Source: Piezodorus guildinii (lineage: Eukaryota > Arthropoda > Insecta > Hemiptera > Pentatomidae). Taken from it: a stretch of DNA of 64,000 bases. Location of the stretch: contig CM041292.1 of NCBI GenBank assembly GCA_023052935.1, positions 136,662,951 to 136,726,950 of the forward strand, written 5' to 3'. Shown piece after piece: positions 32,570 through 44,050 of this stretch (positions within the stretch are counted from its first letter, which is position 1; each line of letters begins with the position of its first letter). Below the pieces are notes generated by a model. That model did no database searches. It had not been told where the DNA came from and saw only the letters and a list, made by a program, of their open reading frames with translations. The position numbers and the translations under genes were made by a program.

Positions 32570-32627
32570 TTTTTTAACATTAAAAATCGGATAAGAGGAA
32601 GTACTTATTAATAATTTTAAAATTTAT

Positions 32628-32690
32628 AAATATATATATAATATATATATATATATAATATATATAATATATATATATATATATATTGTG
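32628..32690. repeat. (TA)n-rich microsatellite
   Basis: Interrupted TA repeats (ATATATAATATATATAT pattern). Confidence 0.9.
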
Positions 32691-33270
32691 CTTGTACAAG
32701 TCATTTATTGTTTAACATATTAAACTAAAAGATCATTTAGTTGATAATTTACGAAAAATAAAATTTGAAAATGATTAAACAGTACTTTCTAGTTTTATTC
32801 ATTTTAATTAATTTTTTATATAAGGTCCAATAGTATTAAAACATATTTACAAAAAATATAAGTTCTAGTTCATATAAAATAATAACTTTTGCATCAGAAT
32901 CTTTGGGAAGTATTTTCAATGAAATTGTGCTTTGTTCGAAATCGTACTACCCAAATATTTATGCACTTTTAGCATCGAAAGAGGTAATTTTAAATTATTG
33001 ATATTAATTTTATACCACAATATTTAAACTCATAATTTTGCAATAATAATTTATATATATTCTTCGCCACATAACTATGAAGAGTAAATCAGGATAGACC
33101 TAACAAATTTAAATAAATGTTTGACAAAAATTTTAAAAAAATGTAAAATGTAATTCACCCCAACTGTGTTTGTTCTTGTCAAAAGGGATATTCATGGCAT
33201 AAATAGACTCAAGATATTTGAAGTATAATCTGTTTTGTATTCACTATAAGCTATACATAGAGGATTTGAA
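32691..33270. other. AT-rich stretch without recognisable gene
   Basis: No coding frame or named repeat was seen. Confidence 0.5.
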
Positions 33271-33279
33271 TAGTTATAG

Positions 33280-33540
33280 GTTAGTATTCCTTCGGGGGCG
33301 GACCAGCAATAACGATATAATTCTCATTGTCTGCCCATCACCCTGTTTACATTGTCTGCCTTGTTCCATTCCATTGTCCCTATTATGAATATTCAGCTCT
33401 AGAAAGACCATAGGGTGCTAATTCATCTTTTGAATGGTTCATTTTCAGTTTTTAGATTTTGGTGAATACATGAGTAGTGATGGGTTTCCTCGAATCCATT
33501 AGTTTCATGAAGAGGGCCCCGGGCCTTGATGAAGAGGTGA
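33280..33540. promoter_or_regulatory. Islet with three SOX-like sites and a forkhead-like site
   Basis: CATTGT occurs at 33325-33330, 33350-33355 and 33372-33377; the first two continue as CATTGTCTGCC. The second is preceded directly by CTGTTTAC, the inverse of a forkhead GTAAACAG core. The spacings are 25 and 22 bp. CATTGT is the SOX/HMG core (ACAATG in reverse). The block is GC-richer than its surroundings and has no coding frame. Regulatory function is inference. Confidence 0.35.
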
Positions 33541-33671
33541 TTAAAACTTTTGTGGAATATTTTTATAGAAAACAGGGAGAAATTTTTTAATACTAAATGA
33601 AACTACTAATGAATATTAAACATATTTATTTTTTATTAATAATATTTATGATTATTGTGAGGAAAATAAAA

Positions 33672-33995
33672 TCTGGTGCTCGCAACATTCAAATTCATTT
33701 ATCTCCGTTCATAAAATTAATTTAAGAATTTTTAAATATAATGACAGATAGAAAAATTATTTACATTGATTTACATTAGAAACTTGCGTTCTATTCAATA
33801 ATTTGCTATATAATTCCACATTTTCCACATCAATCAGTTAGTTTCATCGGCTTTTCATTACTCTCCATTAACGTTAGCGTTTTTGTGAATAAGAAAAATT
33901 GTTAGCTTCCCAACGGTCTATTTTACTTCTATATTACGTCGTTATGTTCAAAAGTACAAACATGGCATTATAAATAAAATCGCTGAATTCTTCTA
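33672..33995 (+). mobile_element. R-family repeat, 5' end only
   Basis: Begins TCTGGTGCTCGCAACATTC and includes TTATCTCCGTTCATAAAATT, CTTCCCAACGGTCTATTTTA and ATTACGTCGTTATGTTCAAA. It stops at about 33995, before the islet at 34020. Confidence 0.7.
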
Positions 33996-34019
33996 TATTT
34001 ACGCGTTTTTGTCAATGTC

Positions 34020-34340
34020 ACATTGTCACATTAATTCCGAAAACTCCCTTCGAGTAGCCCAGGGTCATATTTAGTCTTGTAGCTAGTAGTCACGCCGGAA
34101 AGAATTAAACTTGGCCTTGAAACAGAATCCGGACCAAATGGACCAGACGAGGAAGGGCATTGTGCTTAGGGACAATAAGTGCTGATTAATAGGCGACCCA
34201 GTTGTCCGGGCGATAGTTTGGACTCCGCAAACCACAATACCACCGCGGGCCGCGCTCCTTCTGGTTAATTTCTAATAAGACCATTGTCTCTCACAAAAGA
34301 GGCTGCCTCTGTCATCTACAACTTGCCTGAATAACCATCC
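34020..34340. other. GC-richer islet, candidate conserved noncoding element
   Basis: One of the longest non-AT-rich blocks without a coding frame. It contains GTCACATTGTCACATTAATT, AAGTGCTGATTAATAGGCGA, CACCGCGGGCCGCGCTCC and TAATAAGACCATTGTCTC. Paired SOX-like and homeodomain-like words are present. No other copy was seen in the window. Confidence 0.4.
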
Positions 34341-34577
34341 TTTTCAAGAAAATCTCTGTCTCAGTCTTTTGCAGTTTAGTCAAGAACACTCTTTTCATTT
34401 CAGTTAAATAAGCCCCGCTACTTCTACCAGCGATTAAACATTCATGTTATTCTTATCAGAATAATAAACAGTATTTTTTTTAAAAACAAAAGCTCTTTAT
34501 TGACACCACGAATGAAAGTGAAAGTGAAACACCATTACCTAGTCACGATAGCCCTTCAATTCAGGAAATATCACTCA

Positions 34578-34599
34578 CTCTTTCTCTTTCTCTCTCTCT

Positions 34600-34660
<61 letters not shown>
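34578..34660. repeat. Compound microsatellite (TC)n-(TA)n
   Basis: A CT-rich tract passes into about 28 TA units. The two minus-strand open frames over it are produced by the repeat. Confidence 0.9.
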
Positions 34661-34799
34661 ACAGTTACTATTTTGACCCATGAATCGGCTGGGAAAGAGG
34701 CGATGGGGTTCCACTCTGTCCTTTTCCCCACACCCTTTGTAGTCTTCGTCAACTCTTTTCCGGGGATGCTTCGTTGGTAATTTCAAAGGTGGATGACAT

Positions 34800-35322
34800 T
34801 CTAAATGTTAAGAAGGAGGTAAAAAAAGTAATTTTATTTTTATTTTAATTAATTTTCATTATTACACCTGTTATAAAAGTAATTTATGCTCATTATTTAG
34901 AGTGCTTCCAATTCCCATTGGCTTCCCAGCTTCTTTATACGTATTTCACGTAATTTTATTATATGACTATCACATTTACTTTCTGTGTTTTTTTTATACA
35001 ATTGTAAATATTAATAACAATGTAAAAAATATATTCATCATAATTATTGTTGAATGGTCGACCGTGAAATTAAAATGAAAGATGAGAAGGTAAAGGTACC
35101 GGTCATAAAATAATAGAAAATATTAAAAGTATTTTCATAATAATACTTTTTAATCAGATTCACTCATAATTTATGTTTTAGCTTTACACCCTTGAATTCC
35201 TTTTTGAACGGATCCTATGAGCCGTGAGAGTGGTTAATTGTATTGCTTTTCTATAAAGACTTTTAATTCTACAAATACATAACGAATAAAAAAAAAGTTT
35301 TATAGTTTTCCTAATAGATATT

Positions 35323-35361
<39 letters not shown>

Positions 35362-35670
35362 TTTTATTTAAAAGAGTAAACGTGCTTTTTTCAATAATTG
35401 GTAGTTTTAAGTCGGTTGCATTTGTAGATTATCTTGCTTCTATATTTAACTCTTGGTCTTGAAGATTTAAAAAAATGTACTATCTGATGTTTTTTTTATT
35501 CACACGCCTAAATGAGAATGTGAGACAAAATTTGAAAAATACGTGGTTTAAATTTATAATTTTAATAACTATTATAAGTAAGATTTGTTTGGAGTTTTTT
35601 ATGAACTCAATTCGTATTCATTTCAACACATATCTTTAGGGTGAATTTTTTTTCATAAAGCCATGCAAAC
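34800..35670. other. AT-rich stretch without recognisable gene
   Basis: No gene or named repeat. It includes a short (TA)n at about 35331-35352. Confidence 0.5.
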
Positions 35671-35679
35671 CGTCCACAT

Positions 35680-36110
35680 ATGTATGAACGTGACCGAGTT
35701 ATTATCCCGACACCGCAAGAGCATATAAGATTTAAAAGCGGTTTCTTTCAAAAACGGCTCTTCAGCGGATGTAAAATTGAGACGAGGCCTCACACAACCC
35801 GGTTTTATGAACTTTTTTTCAAGAGAGAGCCGTTGGAAACTTCAATCAGAAAGAGGCAGTAATAAAGAGGCTCCATATGAGACACGAGGGGGGAGGAGAG
35901 GAGGCTCTGAGGCTCCCGGCGATGAGAGGGCCAAATCCCTGGGACAAATAGAAAAAATGAGTTCTTTCCCCGCCCAATGGTTCCACTGATAACGGAATAA
36001 AACTCGGGGCTGGAGGAGGATTAGGGCTGAGGGAGAGCTCCTTTAGGAGGAGTCGAGGACTGAGTCACTGGGAGGAGACCGGCTTGGGTCAAAAGCTACT
36101 CTCCCAATCA
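35680..36110. other. GC-richer islet, candidate conserved noncoding element
   Basis: Purine-rich and GC-rich: GAGGGGGGAGGAGAGGAGGC, CCCGCCCAATGGTTCCACTG, GGAGGAGTCGAGGACTGAG. Open frames of 60-70 codons cross it but show no domain. CCCGCCCAATGG resembles a GC-box next to a CCAAT box, so a promoter cannot be excluded. Confidence 0.3.
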
Positions 36111-36460
36111 TTTCTAATATTGATGAGATCCATTTTATTTATTTATATACTATGTGTTCATATATTTTTTTTCTTTCAAAGTAGTGCGATTGTGAAACGT
36201 TTTTTATTTCCAGTTTTTAACTGAAATACACGTTTTAGGGTCCTCCGAGTCTTAATAACCAAGTCGCGCAAAAATGTCTGAGTAGGTGGCAAGTCTAGCA
36301 GGAAACGAAAAATCATACCAAACAGAAATTACATATTTAAGACAACTATACTCCTTAGACGCTACGGCAACTCTTTCTACAAAAACGGCGAACCAGAAGA
36401 GCCACTTTGTACCAAGCATTTTTCGCCTTCCTAAAGATGTTAATTAAACTCCCTATATAG

Positions 36461-37051
36461 GTGTTACCTATAGCTTAGTACATAACAGCTTTCAATGTCA
36501 GAGGTCGCGGGTTCAAACCTGTTTCATAAAAAAAACCAAAAAAAAAAAAAACCTGTACCACTACAACCCATGAAGAGTTTTGGATTCAGTACTTGTAGAG
36601 ATTCGTACTGTCTAGGCTAACGGCCGTGCAATGAGGTAATTTGGCCGAGATCAAGCTCAGCCGCCATGTTTTTTCCCCATTTTTGGGTACCCACTTTATA
36701 GAGACTGGGTGTGCTCCAGGAGGGTCTCCATACCCCAGGATCGAATCCCGGCTGAAATAATAGAATAAATAATATTCCGCCACAGTCGGGATTCGAACCC
36801 AGGAACCGGAGCACAGCAGACTAGCGCTCTACCCACTGGACCACGCCGCTCCAATAATTTTTTAATGCGAGTAAAAAATCTTTAGTTATGCCGTCCTTCG
36901 GAGGGGACGTAGCAAGGTGGTACCGAACAGCATGTAAGGTACTCGTTAAAGATCCTTTTTTTAATAAAATCTGGATAGGAAAAATTTAGGTGTCCCACTG
37001 TAGCCGTAGAAGCATAAAGAGAAAATTATGTATGTAGTTAAATAAATATAC
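36461..37051 (+). mobile_element. SINE-1 inserted in R, itself holding a SINE-2
   Basis: The head carries TAGCTTAGT (A-box-like) and GGGTTCAAACCT (B box) at 36509-36520. The body TAGTTATGCCGTCCTTCGGA...GACGT and the AAATAAATATA tail resume after the inner SINE-2. A 13-bp target duplication flanks it. SINE-1 minus the inner element is about 290 bp. Confidence 0.82.
36552..36852 (-). mobile_element. SINE-2, tRNA-derived, nested in SINE-1
   Basis: On the minus strand the head has an A box TGGTCCAGTGG (36833-36843) and a B box GGTTCGAATCC (36789-36799) at normal tRNA spacing. A body follows with GAATAATATTATTTATTCT-like sequence and GCACACCCAGTCTCTATAAA. The 3' end is GGTACAGGT followed by a T-run. 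Other copies lie at 47380, 50166 and 54650. The head is a SINE promoter, not a tRNA gene: the acceptor stem is absent. Confidence 0.85.
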
Positions 37052-37609
37052 AAACTCTCTATATCGATGTATAATAATTTAATGGGCTTTAATATACAGA
37101 TTTTGTTCTGATTGAAACAGCCTGAATAGGCTTAAATGCCGATATTTTAAATTTTCTTTCTCTCAAGTACATTTAATTTTGTAGATTCGAAACAAATTAA
37201 CCACATAATCTTCTTATCGCTGATAAAAACATCTAAACAAATAAGTTAAACGGATCCCATATTCTACTAAAAGAGAAAAGATCGAACATTTATGTTTAAT
37301 GCAATTTTTGTCGTTTAACATAAAAACAGCGATATGGATGAATAATAAATTGGAAAGCTAATGATTTAGAAAAAAATATTATGTTATAAAAAAGTTAATG
37401 GAAAATAATGAAAAGCCGATAAAACTAATTGATTGTTGTATAGAATAATAGTATAGATTGTTTATTAAAACACATGTTTATATCAAAAGTCGATATGATT
37501 AATCTTAAACCTTTTTTATTTTCTAGATCATTCAACTGTATTCAAAAATTCTTATACTGATTTTCACAACGGAGGTAAGTGGAAGTCTTTTGCACGCACG
37601 AGATTCTTT

Positions 37610-38400
37610 GGTTTTTTTAATTAATATATTTTACACCATTGCCGATTTAATTTTAAAGTCTAAAATTCAACGATCAGACTAGACATTATATGCCTAATAT
37701 AGGTAATTATCCGTGATTCTATCCAAATCCTCATTCTTTTACTAGAAGCTTCCTGACTTGCCTTTAACCGTCCTCGTAAGTCGAATAGGCAGCGGCCCAG
37801 ATATCTCTTATAACTAAGCATTTGCAACTGGAAATGACCAGCTTACACACTCATGTCCTGAGAATATGTGACTCTAGCTAGCGCTCTCACTTAGTGTCCA
37901 CTGAATTACAAGACCACTGAGTGGTTCTGGGATCTTCTAGTATTGTTTTATTGCATCCACTACTGGATTTCAAGGTATAATTCTGAGTTCCCTGGGGCAG
38001 TATGTAAATCAGTATGAATAGAGCCAAGGTTATTACTATTTCTTTTTTACTTATTAAGTTTTTATATATTTTCCTATGTAATTATTTATTATATTTTGTT
38101 CATATGGAATGAATGATTTAATGTAGCTGTAATACTTATTGCCCCAGAGTGTAGCAGAATATATTATTTTTTATTACATCAATTATTAGTAATTTCATAA
38201 TAAAATATAGTTAGAAAACATTAATGCAAAAGCAATGTATATCCATAAGAGATATAACTGATAATCACTTTTCCTCTACAGAAAAAATTTCCGAATAATT
38301 AAAAAAAAATACTTTCAATATAATTTGATTTATATGTATGAAAACACTTAAGGAGGAGGTGAATATAAGAGAGGTGAATTCCTAATATTCTACTTAATAT
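37610..38400. other. Stretch without recognisable gene
   Basis: No coding frame or named repeat was seen. The composition is less AT-rich around 37730-37990. Confidence 0.5.
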
Positions 38401-38422
38401 CCAGAGAATACGCCATTCATAC

Positions 38423-39035
38423 CTGTTGAACAATCCGATACCTAGGACTCCATCTTGACAAACGTCTTACATGGAATCCTCACACGAGACTAAAACGACA
38501 AGAAACTGCTCGTAGATACCGATTACTACGACACTTACTAGAGAAACGTTCAAAACTTCCAATTCACTACATAAAGCTCATTTATATCACTGTCATCAGA
38601 CCCATCTGGACATATGGAATCGAGCTTTGGGGCTCTACTAAGCCATCTAATTCCTCGCGCATCCAATCCTTACAATCCAAAATCCTTCACAAAATCCTAA
38701 ATGCTCCTTATTTCGTCACAAATAAAATCATCCATAACGACCTTAATATCCCATTTGTGGCAGACCTTTCTCGTACCAGATATACCACTTTTAATTCCAA
38801 ACTCCCAACTCATATAAACCCTCTTGTCCGCAACCTATCAACCTCACATATTCCTGACAACCCTCGAGGCGATTGAAAAGAAGATGGCCTCGGGATCTAC
38901 TTACTTAAATAAACATTGAAGTACTACCGCTGGGTAGTTTCTCCACAAGCCTTATACGCCTTTTATTATAAGTCATCACTTTTTCTTATTGTATTTATGT
39001 AATATACAGTTGTAAAATTCAATAAAATAAAAAAA
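38423..39035 (+). pseudogene. Jockey-type LINE, 5'-truncated 3' end
   Basis: Frames in order read LDKRLTWNPHTRLKRQETAR, HYIKLIYITVIRPIWTYGIE, LWGSTKPSNSSRIQSLQSKI and APYFVTNKIIHNDLNIPFVA, ending in DNPRGD and a stop near 38877. The same protein is encoded at 32169-32492. The 3' UTR ends TTCAATAAAATAAAAAAAT. It is damaged by an early stop relative to the other copy (RGD* against RRLKRRWPRD). Confidence 0.85.
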
Positions 39036-39389
39036 TATCCAGAGTCACAAATTTCTCTGAACATATTTAAGGGAGTCGATGGTCTGGCAATAGCGATATT
39101 TTTATGCAAAATTTTATGTTTTATTTTAACTGTCATTAGAACCGGCGAACGGCCAACCATATAATTAAGAGTTGATTTGGGTCCAAATATAATTCCTTAA
39201 GATATTTGCTTGTGTTATTTCAATTAATGCAAAATATCTCAATATTTGAATATCTAATAAATAGAGAAAAGTTGAGAATTTGGAGTACAATAATACATTT
39301 AATCATGAACTAGGTCAAATGGGGTGGCCATGCATCACATTCCCTAGTTGAGTGTTGAAGCTCAAACTATTCCAATAATTATATCAGTG

Positions 39390-39650
39390 CGAACCATAAA
39401 TCTGCCGGACTATTTTCAGGGTGACGTATGATGTATACGGTGAGAGGAGCAGCTGGGTAAGCAGCGGACAGTAGGCAACTAATCCAGGGGACCTCCTGCC
39501 GCGCCACGATAACCGACCCCCGGCCTCTCAAAGGATCATCCAGGCAACAATTTATTGAGCACATCCACTCGACCATATGCTTCTGTCACTTGCAACTAAT
39601 AACTTCCATTGAGGTTCTTCCATTGCTCCATGAGGGGGAGATCTAAGGTG
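39390..39650. other. GC-richer islet, candidate conserved noncoding element
   Basis: GC-richer sequence (CCTCCTGCCGCGCCACGATAA, CAACAATTTATTGAGCACAT) between AT-rich flanks. The 65-codon minus-strand frame across it has no known domain. Confidence 0.3.
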
Positions 39651-39894
39651 ATACCGTCTGTTAGAGGAATGGTTATTGTTCACCACTTATGTTAGATAAT
39701 CTTATTATTGTTATTCAAATGGCATTTGATTTAAATAGGACGTTTTTTTTTCCATTATTTTAGTATCGTTTTGTAATCACTGAAGAATCAAACTTCTTAT
39801 TTTGTTAAAGTTGAGACAAAAAATAACTACTATTATCACTACGATCTAAATGGGGATCACCCGAGCATACTAGCTGAAAAAACAGCCTTGGTGG

Positions 39895-40105
39895 TCCTAG
39901 GATTTTTTAATAGGAGTAGAAAATCCTTAGTTTTGCCGTCCTTCGGAGAAGACGTAAAAAGGTGATCCTGAGCCAGTGCGATATCAGGTACTCGTTAAAT
40001 ATCTCTATCCTAATTAAACCTAGATAGGCAAAATTTAGGACTACCACTGTAGCATCATACGATTAGCCCCAGTAGCATAATGTGAGGTCAAGTAAATAAA
40101 CATTT
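39895..40105 (+). mobile_element. SINE-1, head-truncated
   Basis: AATCCTTAGTTTTGCCGTCC then TTCGGAGAAGACGT, ACTACCACTGTAGCATCATA and AAGTAAATAAACATTTA match SINE-1. The B box is missing. A short SINE-2-like GGCCAACGGCTGTGTAAG follows at about 40157. Confidence 0.75.
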
Positions 40106-40187
40106 ACTACAATCTATATAGCTCAATAGGTTAAATAGGAGTCTATTCTTTATAGGCCAACGGCTGTGTAAGAGTATTCACCTTAAT

Positions 40188-40234
40188 TTAATTGATTTTA
40201 ACAATCGAGGTAAGTGAAACGTTGCTCGCACCAG
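40188..40234 (-). repeat. Isolated R-family terminal inverted repeat
   Basis: TTGATTTTAACAATCGAGG, then TAAGTGAAACGTTGCTCGCA and CCAG, is the inverse of the R left terminus (CTGGTGCGNGCAAC...ACTTACCTC). The rest of the element is absent. Confidence 0.7.
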
Positions 40235-40544
40235 TGTTTTTTGATTATTATTATGTATTATATGTTTGAGCCTCGACATTGTCTAAAATTTCGACTAAAC
40301 ACAACGCATTCACTACAATATTTTCTGATGAGAAGTAAAAATAAAAGATTGAAGAAAAGGAAGAGGGTAATAGAACAAAGACCACGTGCAGCTCAGGCAC
40401 CAGTCAAACAGATCAGACCGAGAAAACTAGAATATAAAAAAAAGTTATCATTAAATTTCAACTTAATGTAACAACGATGAATCTTACATATCAGGCGTTT
40501 TTAATTTTTTTATATTTTTTTTTTTATTTGCTTATATATATAAT

Positions 40545-40925
40545 TATACCCTTGAGGGTCATTGACGTGATCGAAATAATTATATTATATGGTAGAATCC
40601 TATCATTTTCGTGAATTCTATTAATTTGTTAATACTTTCTTCCTCATCTTTAAGTATTTCTCTCATGTCTTTCTTTAGATTCAATCCTTTTCTTGACTGT
40701 TCATAAAGCGGGCACTCAATCAGCAAGTATTCTACAGTTAGAGGAGAATTGTTGCATTTTTCGCAGGTTGGCGCTTCCAGGCGTCTCAAGAGGTAACCAT
40801 GCGTAAATTGGCAGTGCCCAATTCTTAGTCTGCATACAACAATTTCCTCTCTCCTTGAAGATCTTGCACTAGTTCTCCATTTCTGACAGTCTGATTTAAT
40901 TGTTGACAGTTTGTTTTTAATTTAT
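40545..40925 (-). pseudogene. I-like LINE, extreme C-terminus
   Basis: The minus-strand frame is open from about 40918 (KLSTIKSDCQKWRTSARSS) through EIVVCRLRIGHCQFTHGYLL and RRLEAPTCEKCNNSPLTVEY to a stop at 40580. RLRIGHxxxTHxYLL followed by a CxxC...PLTVxxxLxxC segment is the tail after RNase H in I-like and related LINE ORF2. The His of the zinc motif is Tyr here. About 110 codons remain undamaged. It is related to, but not the same subfamily as, the tail at 3057-3622. Confidence 0.82.
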
Positions 40926-40929
40926 AATC

Positions 40930-43870
40930 CTAATAATTACTTTATGTTGAGTGTTTAAATCAGTTTTATTAGTGCACTATTTATTTTATTTTATTTTATT
41001 TTCTAAATTCATTCACTTACCTACGACTTTTTTTCATAATGTCAATTTTAAATTTTCGAATAACATTATGTACGATATGATGTAAGGTTTATAATTTTGT
41101 AATTTCCACTGTCGACTTATTTACTCTGGTGTCAGATATGAACTTAAAAATATTCATTTGATTCCTATTTTCTATCAAATCGAATTTAAACATCACAGAA
41201 GGGTTGAAAGAAATTTCAACGAATCGTAAGTTGATTATATATTCTTCTTAAAATCAAACAAAAATTATCCAATTTTCCTATATTATCTTTCAGACGTAAA
41301 ACGTTTGGTATCTTCTTCGAAGTGGAAATGTGGACGTGACGATAGTTAATAATTTCAATGATAAGTAATGACCTTAGGGGGCATTGTAGAAATTACAATT
41401 TTAATTACAAGATCTTGTATAATTTGAACTTTAATGAGCTAAACGTCTTCAAATACTATCTCAAAAACAAAACAAAAAGGTAGAGAAATGAAAAACTTCA
41501 CCGGAACCATCTCATTTAAAAAATCGCTAAATCTTTATATTCAGAAGAACTGGAGAGACAAAGAGCCCTGCAGTCCATGAATCTTTAAGGACCGATAAGA
41601 GAATGGAGCGGTGTATCGAGTGAAGGATGGAGGAGGGATTAAGATGGGGATGAGATTTCTTCAAGGCCCAAACCTCAGAACAGGTCCTTAACTTTTCACA
41701 GTCGGAAAGAACATTTTAGTTTTCCCAAGTTTGTCTATCGGTGGCTATCGCACGTATTGTATATTTTACTACCCTTGAATTTCGATTATTGGTGTTATTC
41801 AATGAATATATGTTGGGAATTGAAACAGTTAAGTTATTATGTATTCCTAATATTACCAATATTTAATTTATTTTGTATGTTATTGTGTGTCATGATCTAC
41901 AAGCCTGACGGTTAATTGTTTTATGCATTTTCAAGCAGCTGTTACATGACCCCTGGACAGAGTGAATTGTGGGACAAATGTAATCGAGAGTCGCTCGCGT
42001 TTTGGATCGTTTTTAACTTGTTTGTTAAAATAAATAACTTGTTCAAAATGTCACATATTATTCGCATGTTCACTCGTCATCTTAGAAGATTGCCGCAAGG
42101 TACGAGTTACAAGAAATGTAAAAAAGAAATTGTTCCAAGGAGAAGGAATCACTGCTTGTACATATATAAACAGCAACTTGTTATTACTTTAATTAGTATG
42201 AGTTTGTTTATGCTATCTCTGTTATTATTTTATTTATTTACCATCAACAAAGTTACATAAACCGACTGAACATTCGGGGACTTATAATATACCGGGTTGA
42301 GGCTGCGAGTAAATACACTTCCCAAAAATATATATTGAGAAATATAAATGAAATTATAACTTTGAATGTCTTCAGACTCTCTAGTTCTGCTATTGAAGAT
42401 CCGTCAATGCTACTAAAACCCATTAAAATATAGTATAACAGACAGGACCCAGCTGCTCTTCTTCCTGAATGGTTGTGCCCCAACACATTATCTTTGTAAC
42501 ATTAGGGAGCTTAGATCTAATATGCAGGGAAAACAGTAAAACGTTTATAGTGCTTTACCTTTTTAATAAAATATCAGCAGTATATATACACACACACAGA
42601 TATATATATATAATCTATCGCTGAACTATTCCTAGCATTTTTGTTTCAGTGTTATTTCAAAGTTTGTATTATACCCACAGGTCTATGTAAGACACTATTT
42701 TGTCTCAAATTGTGAGTAAATTTGTGAAAATTTATTTTAAATGTATCTAAAACTTAAAATGTAAATTCTAATTGAAATATCTATTTGACTACTGTTTATT
42801 TATTTATTGTACGATTCATTTGTAAATTTATTCAAAAAATTTTTATTTTTCTCTAACAATAACACCATCTATTAATTTTTGTATACAAAGTTTAATATTC
42901 TGTTTTTCTGCTGTTAGGGCATCAATATGAGAACAATAAATTCTCGAAACGTAGCCTAAATAAAATGCTTATTTATTGACTGAACCTAATGACCCGTAGA
43001 TAACGTAAATTATCAGCAGTCTAAAAAATCAACAATATCAACTTTTTTTTAAAATGCTTTCAACGACTCTAAATTAATTAAATAATTTATAATATTTGCA
43101 ATACAACCAACGAAATTCATTGAGCTTTCAAAAGACAAAAATATAGAGCTACAAGCTTTAAAGTGATTTAATACCTGTCATAAATTGTCTGTTTTGTTTT
43201 TTTAATAGTAAGTCCTATTTTTCTATGGTTTTTTGTGATAAAAATTATATTAGATTTAATTTGTTTTTTATTTATCATAAAATTAAAATTAAATAAAAAT
43301 TATAAATATTTAATGTTTTTTTTTTTGTTTTTTTTAATAATTATTTAGAGCCGCAAAACAATAAGAATCACTGAAGCCAGAGACCAGGTTAGGAGGGAAG
43401 TGTTGGTATATCTTGTAGTGTTACTACCTTTCCACGAATGAAAGGCAGAACGTACCTCGGTTTTTCCGAGGGCATTTTTTTATATTTATTTTTCCCTTTC
43501 CATACAAAAGATTTAATTGTATTAAAATAAATCTAATGCCGTATATCCTGCCCTTGGATTATCATTAATGATATTTATATTTTTTATTTTTTTGGGGGGA
43601 GGAGGGAGAATGAATTAGCTCATTTGAGTAATTTATGAGTCATAAAGTCCATGGTCATAAAGAGATCACGTATTCAGTTTTTAAACTACAAGAAGTACAA
43701 TTTAACTTGAATTGAGCCAGTTAGAGGGAAAAGAGAACTTGTTTTAACAAAAGAGTTTATAAACATTTAACTAAAAATGAAAAGAAAATGAAACAATGAA
43801 AAAAAAAACATGGGAGGCAAATATTGTTAATGTTTTATTTTCGGATCTGGAAAAGGACAGGAGGCCTTTG
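40930..43870. other. AT-rich stretch without recognisable gene
   Basis: No gene could be supported. A 114-codon frame at 41916-42260 ends in a hydrophobic segment (LVITLISMSLFMLSLLLFYL) but has no family signature, and AT-rich DNA readily produces such segments. Confidence 0.45.
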
Positions 43871-43879
43871 AAGAGAAAA

Positions 43880-44050
43880 TAAAGGATGAATAAAAGGAAG
43901 GAGAAGCATAAATAAAGGATGTCTCTTATGTTGAAGTGTATTTACTGCCTCGCCTGGGTTAATTACTGCCTCCTCTAGCGCATTCCCGTCCTCTGTAGTC
44001 CTCTACGTCTTAGTAACTCCTTGTCTCTCCCACTGTCTCTAGGAATATTG
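43880..44050. other. GC-richer islet, candidate conserved noncoding element
   Basis: Pyrimidine-rich: TGCCTCGCCTGGGTTAATTA, CTGCCTCCTCTAGCGCATTC, CCCGTCCTCTGTAG. No coding frame and no other copy. GGGTTAATTACTGCC has a homeodomain-like core. Confidence 0.3.

Larger units (their letters stand above)
36165..37603 (-). mobile_element. R-family repeat, minus strand, split by a SINE nest
   Basis: The left part, 36165-36460, holds the 3' half of the family in inverse order (CGTTTTAGGGTCCTCCGAG, GACAACTATACTCC, AGAGCCACTTTGTACC). The right part, 37052-37603, holds the 5' half and ends with the terminal repeat words CACAACGGAGGTAAGTGG and GCACGCACGAGA. The two parts join at AAACT-C/C-CTATAT, which is duplicated at 36448-36460 and 37052-37064 (one mismatch) around a SINE insertion. 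The left end is truncated. Confidence 0.82.

Noticed and set aside
34561..34786. Two overlapping minus-strand frames of 63-71 codons
   Set aside because: They run through the TA/TC microsatellite and share no known motif.
36780..36852. Possible tRNA gene (A and B boxes)
   Set aside because: The boxes are good, but there is no acceptor stem pairing and the sequence continues into a repeated SINE-2 body found at several other sites.
41916..42260. 114-codon frame with a C-terminal hydrophobic segment
   Set aside because: A single membrane-like segment is common in translated AT-rich DNA, and no signal peptide, domain or partner copy was seen.
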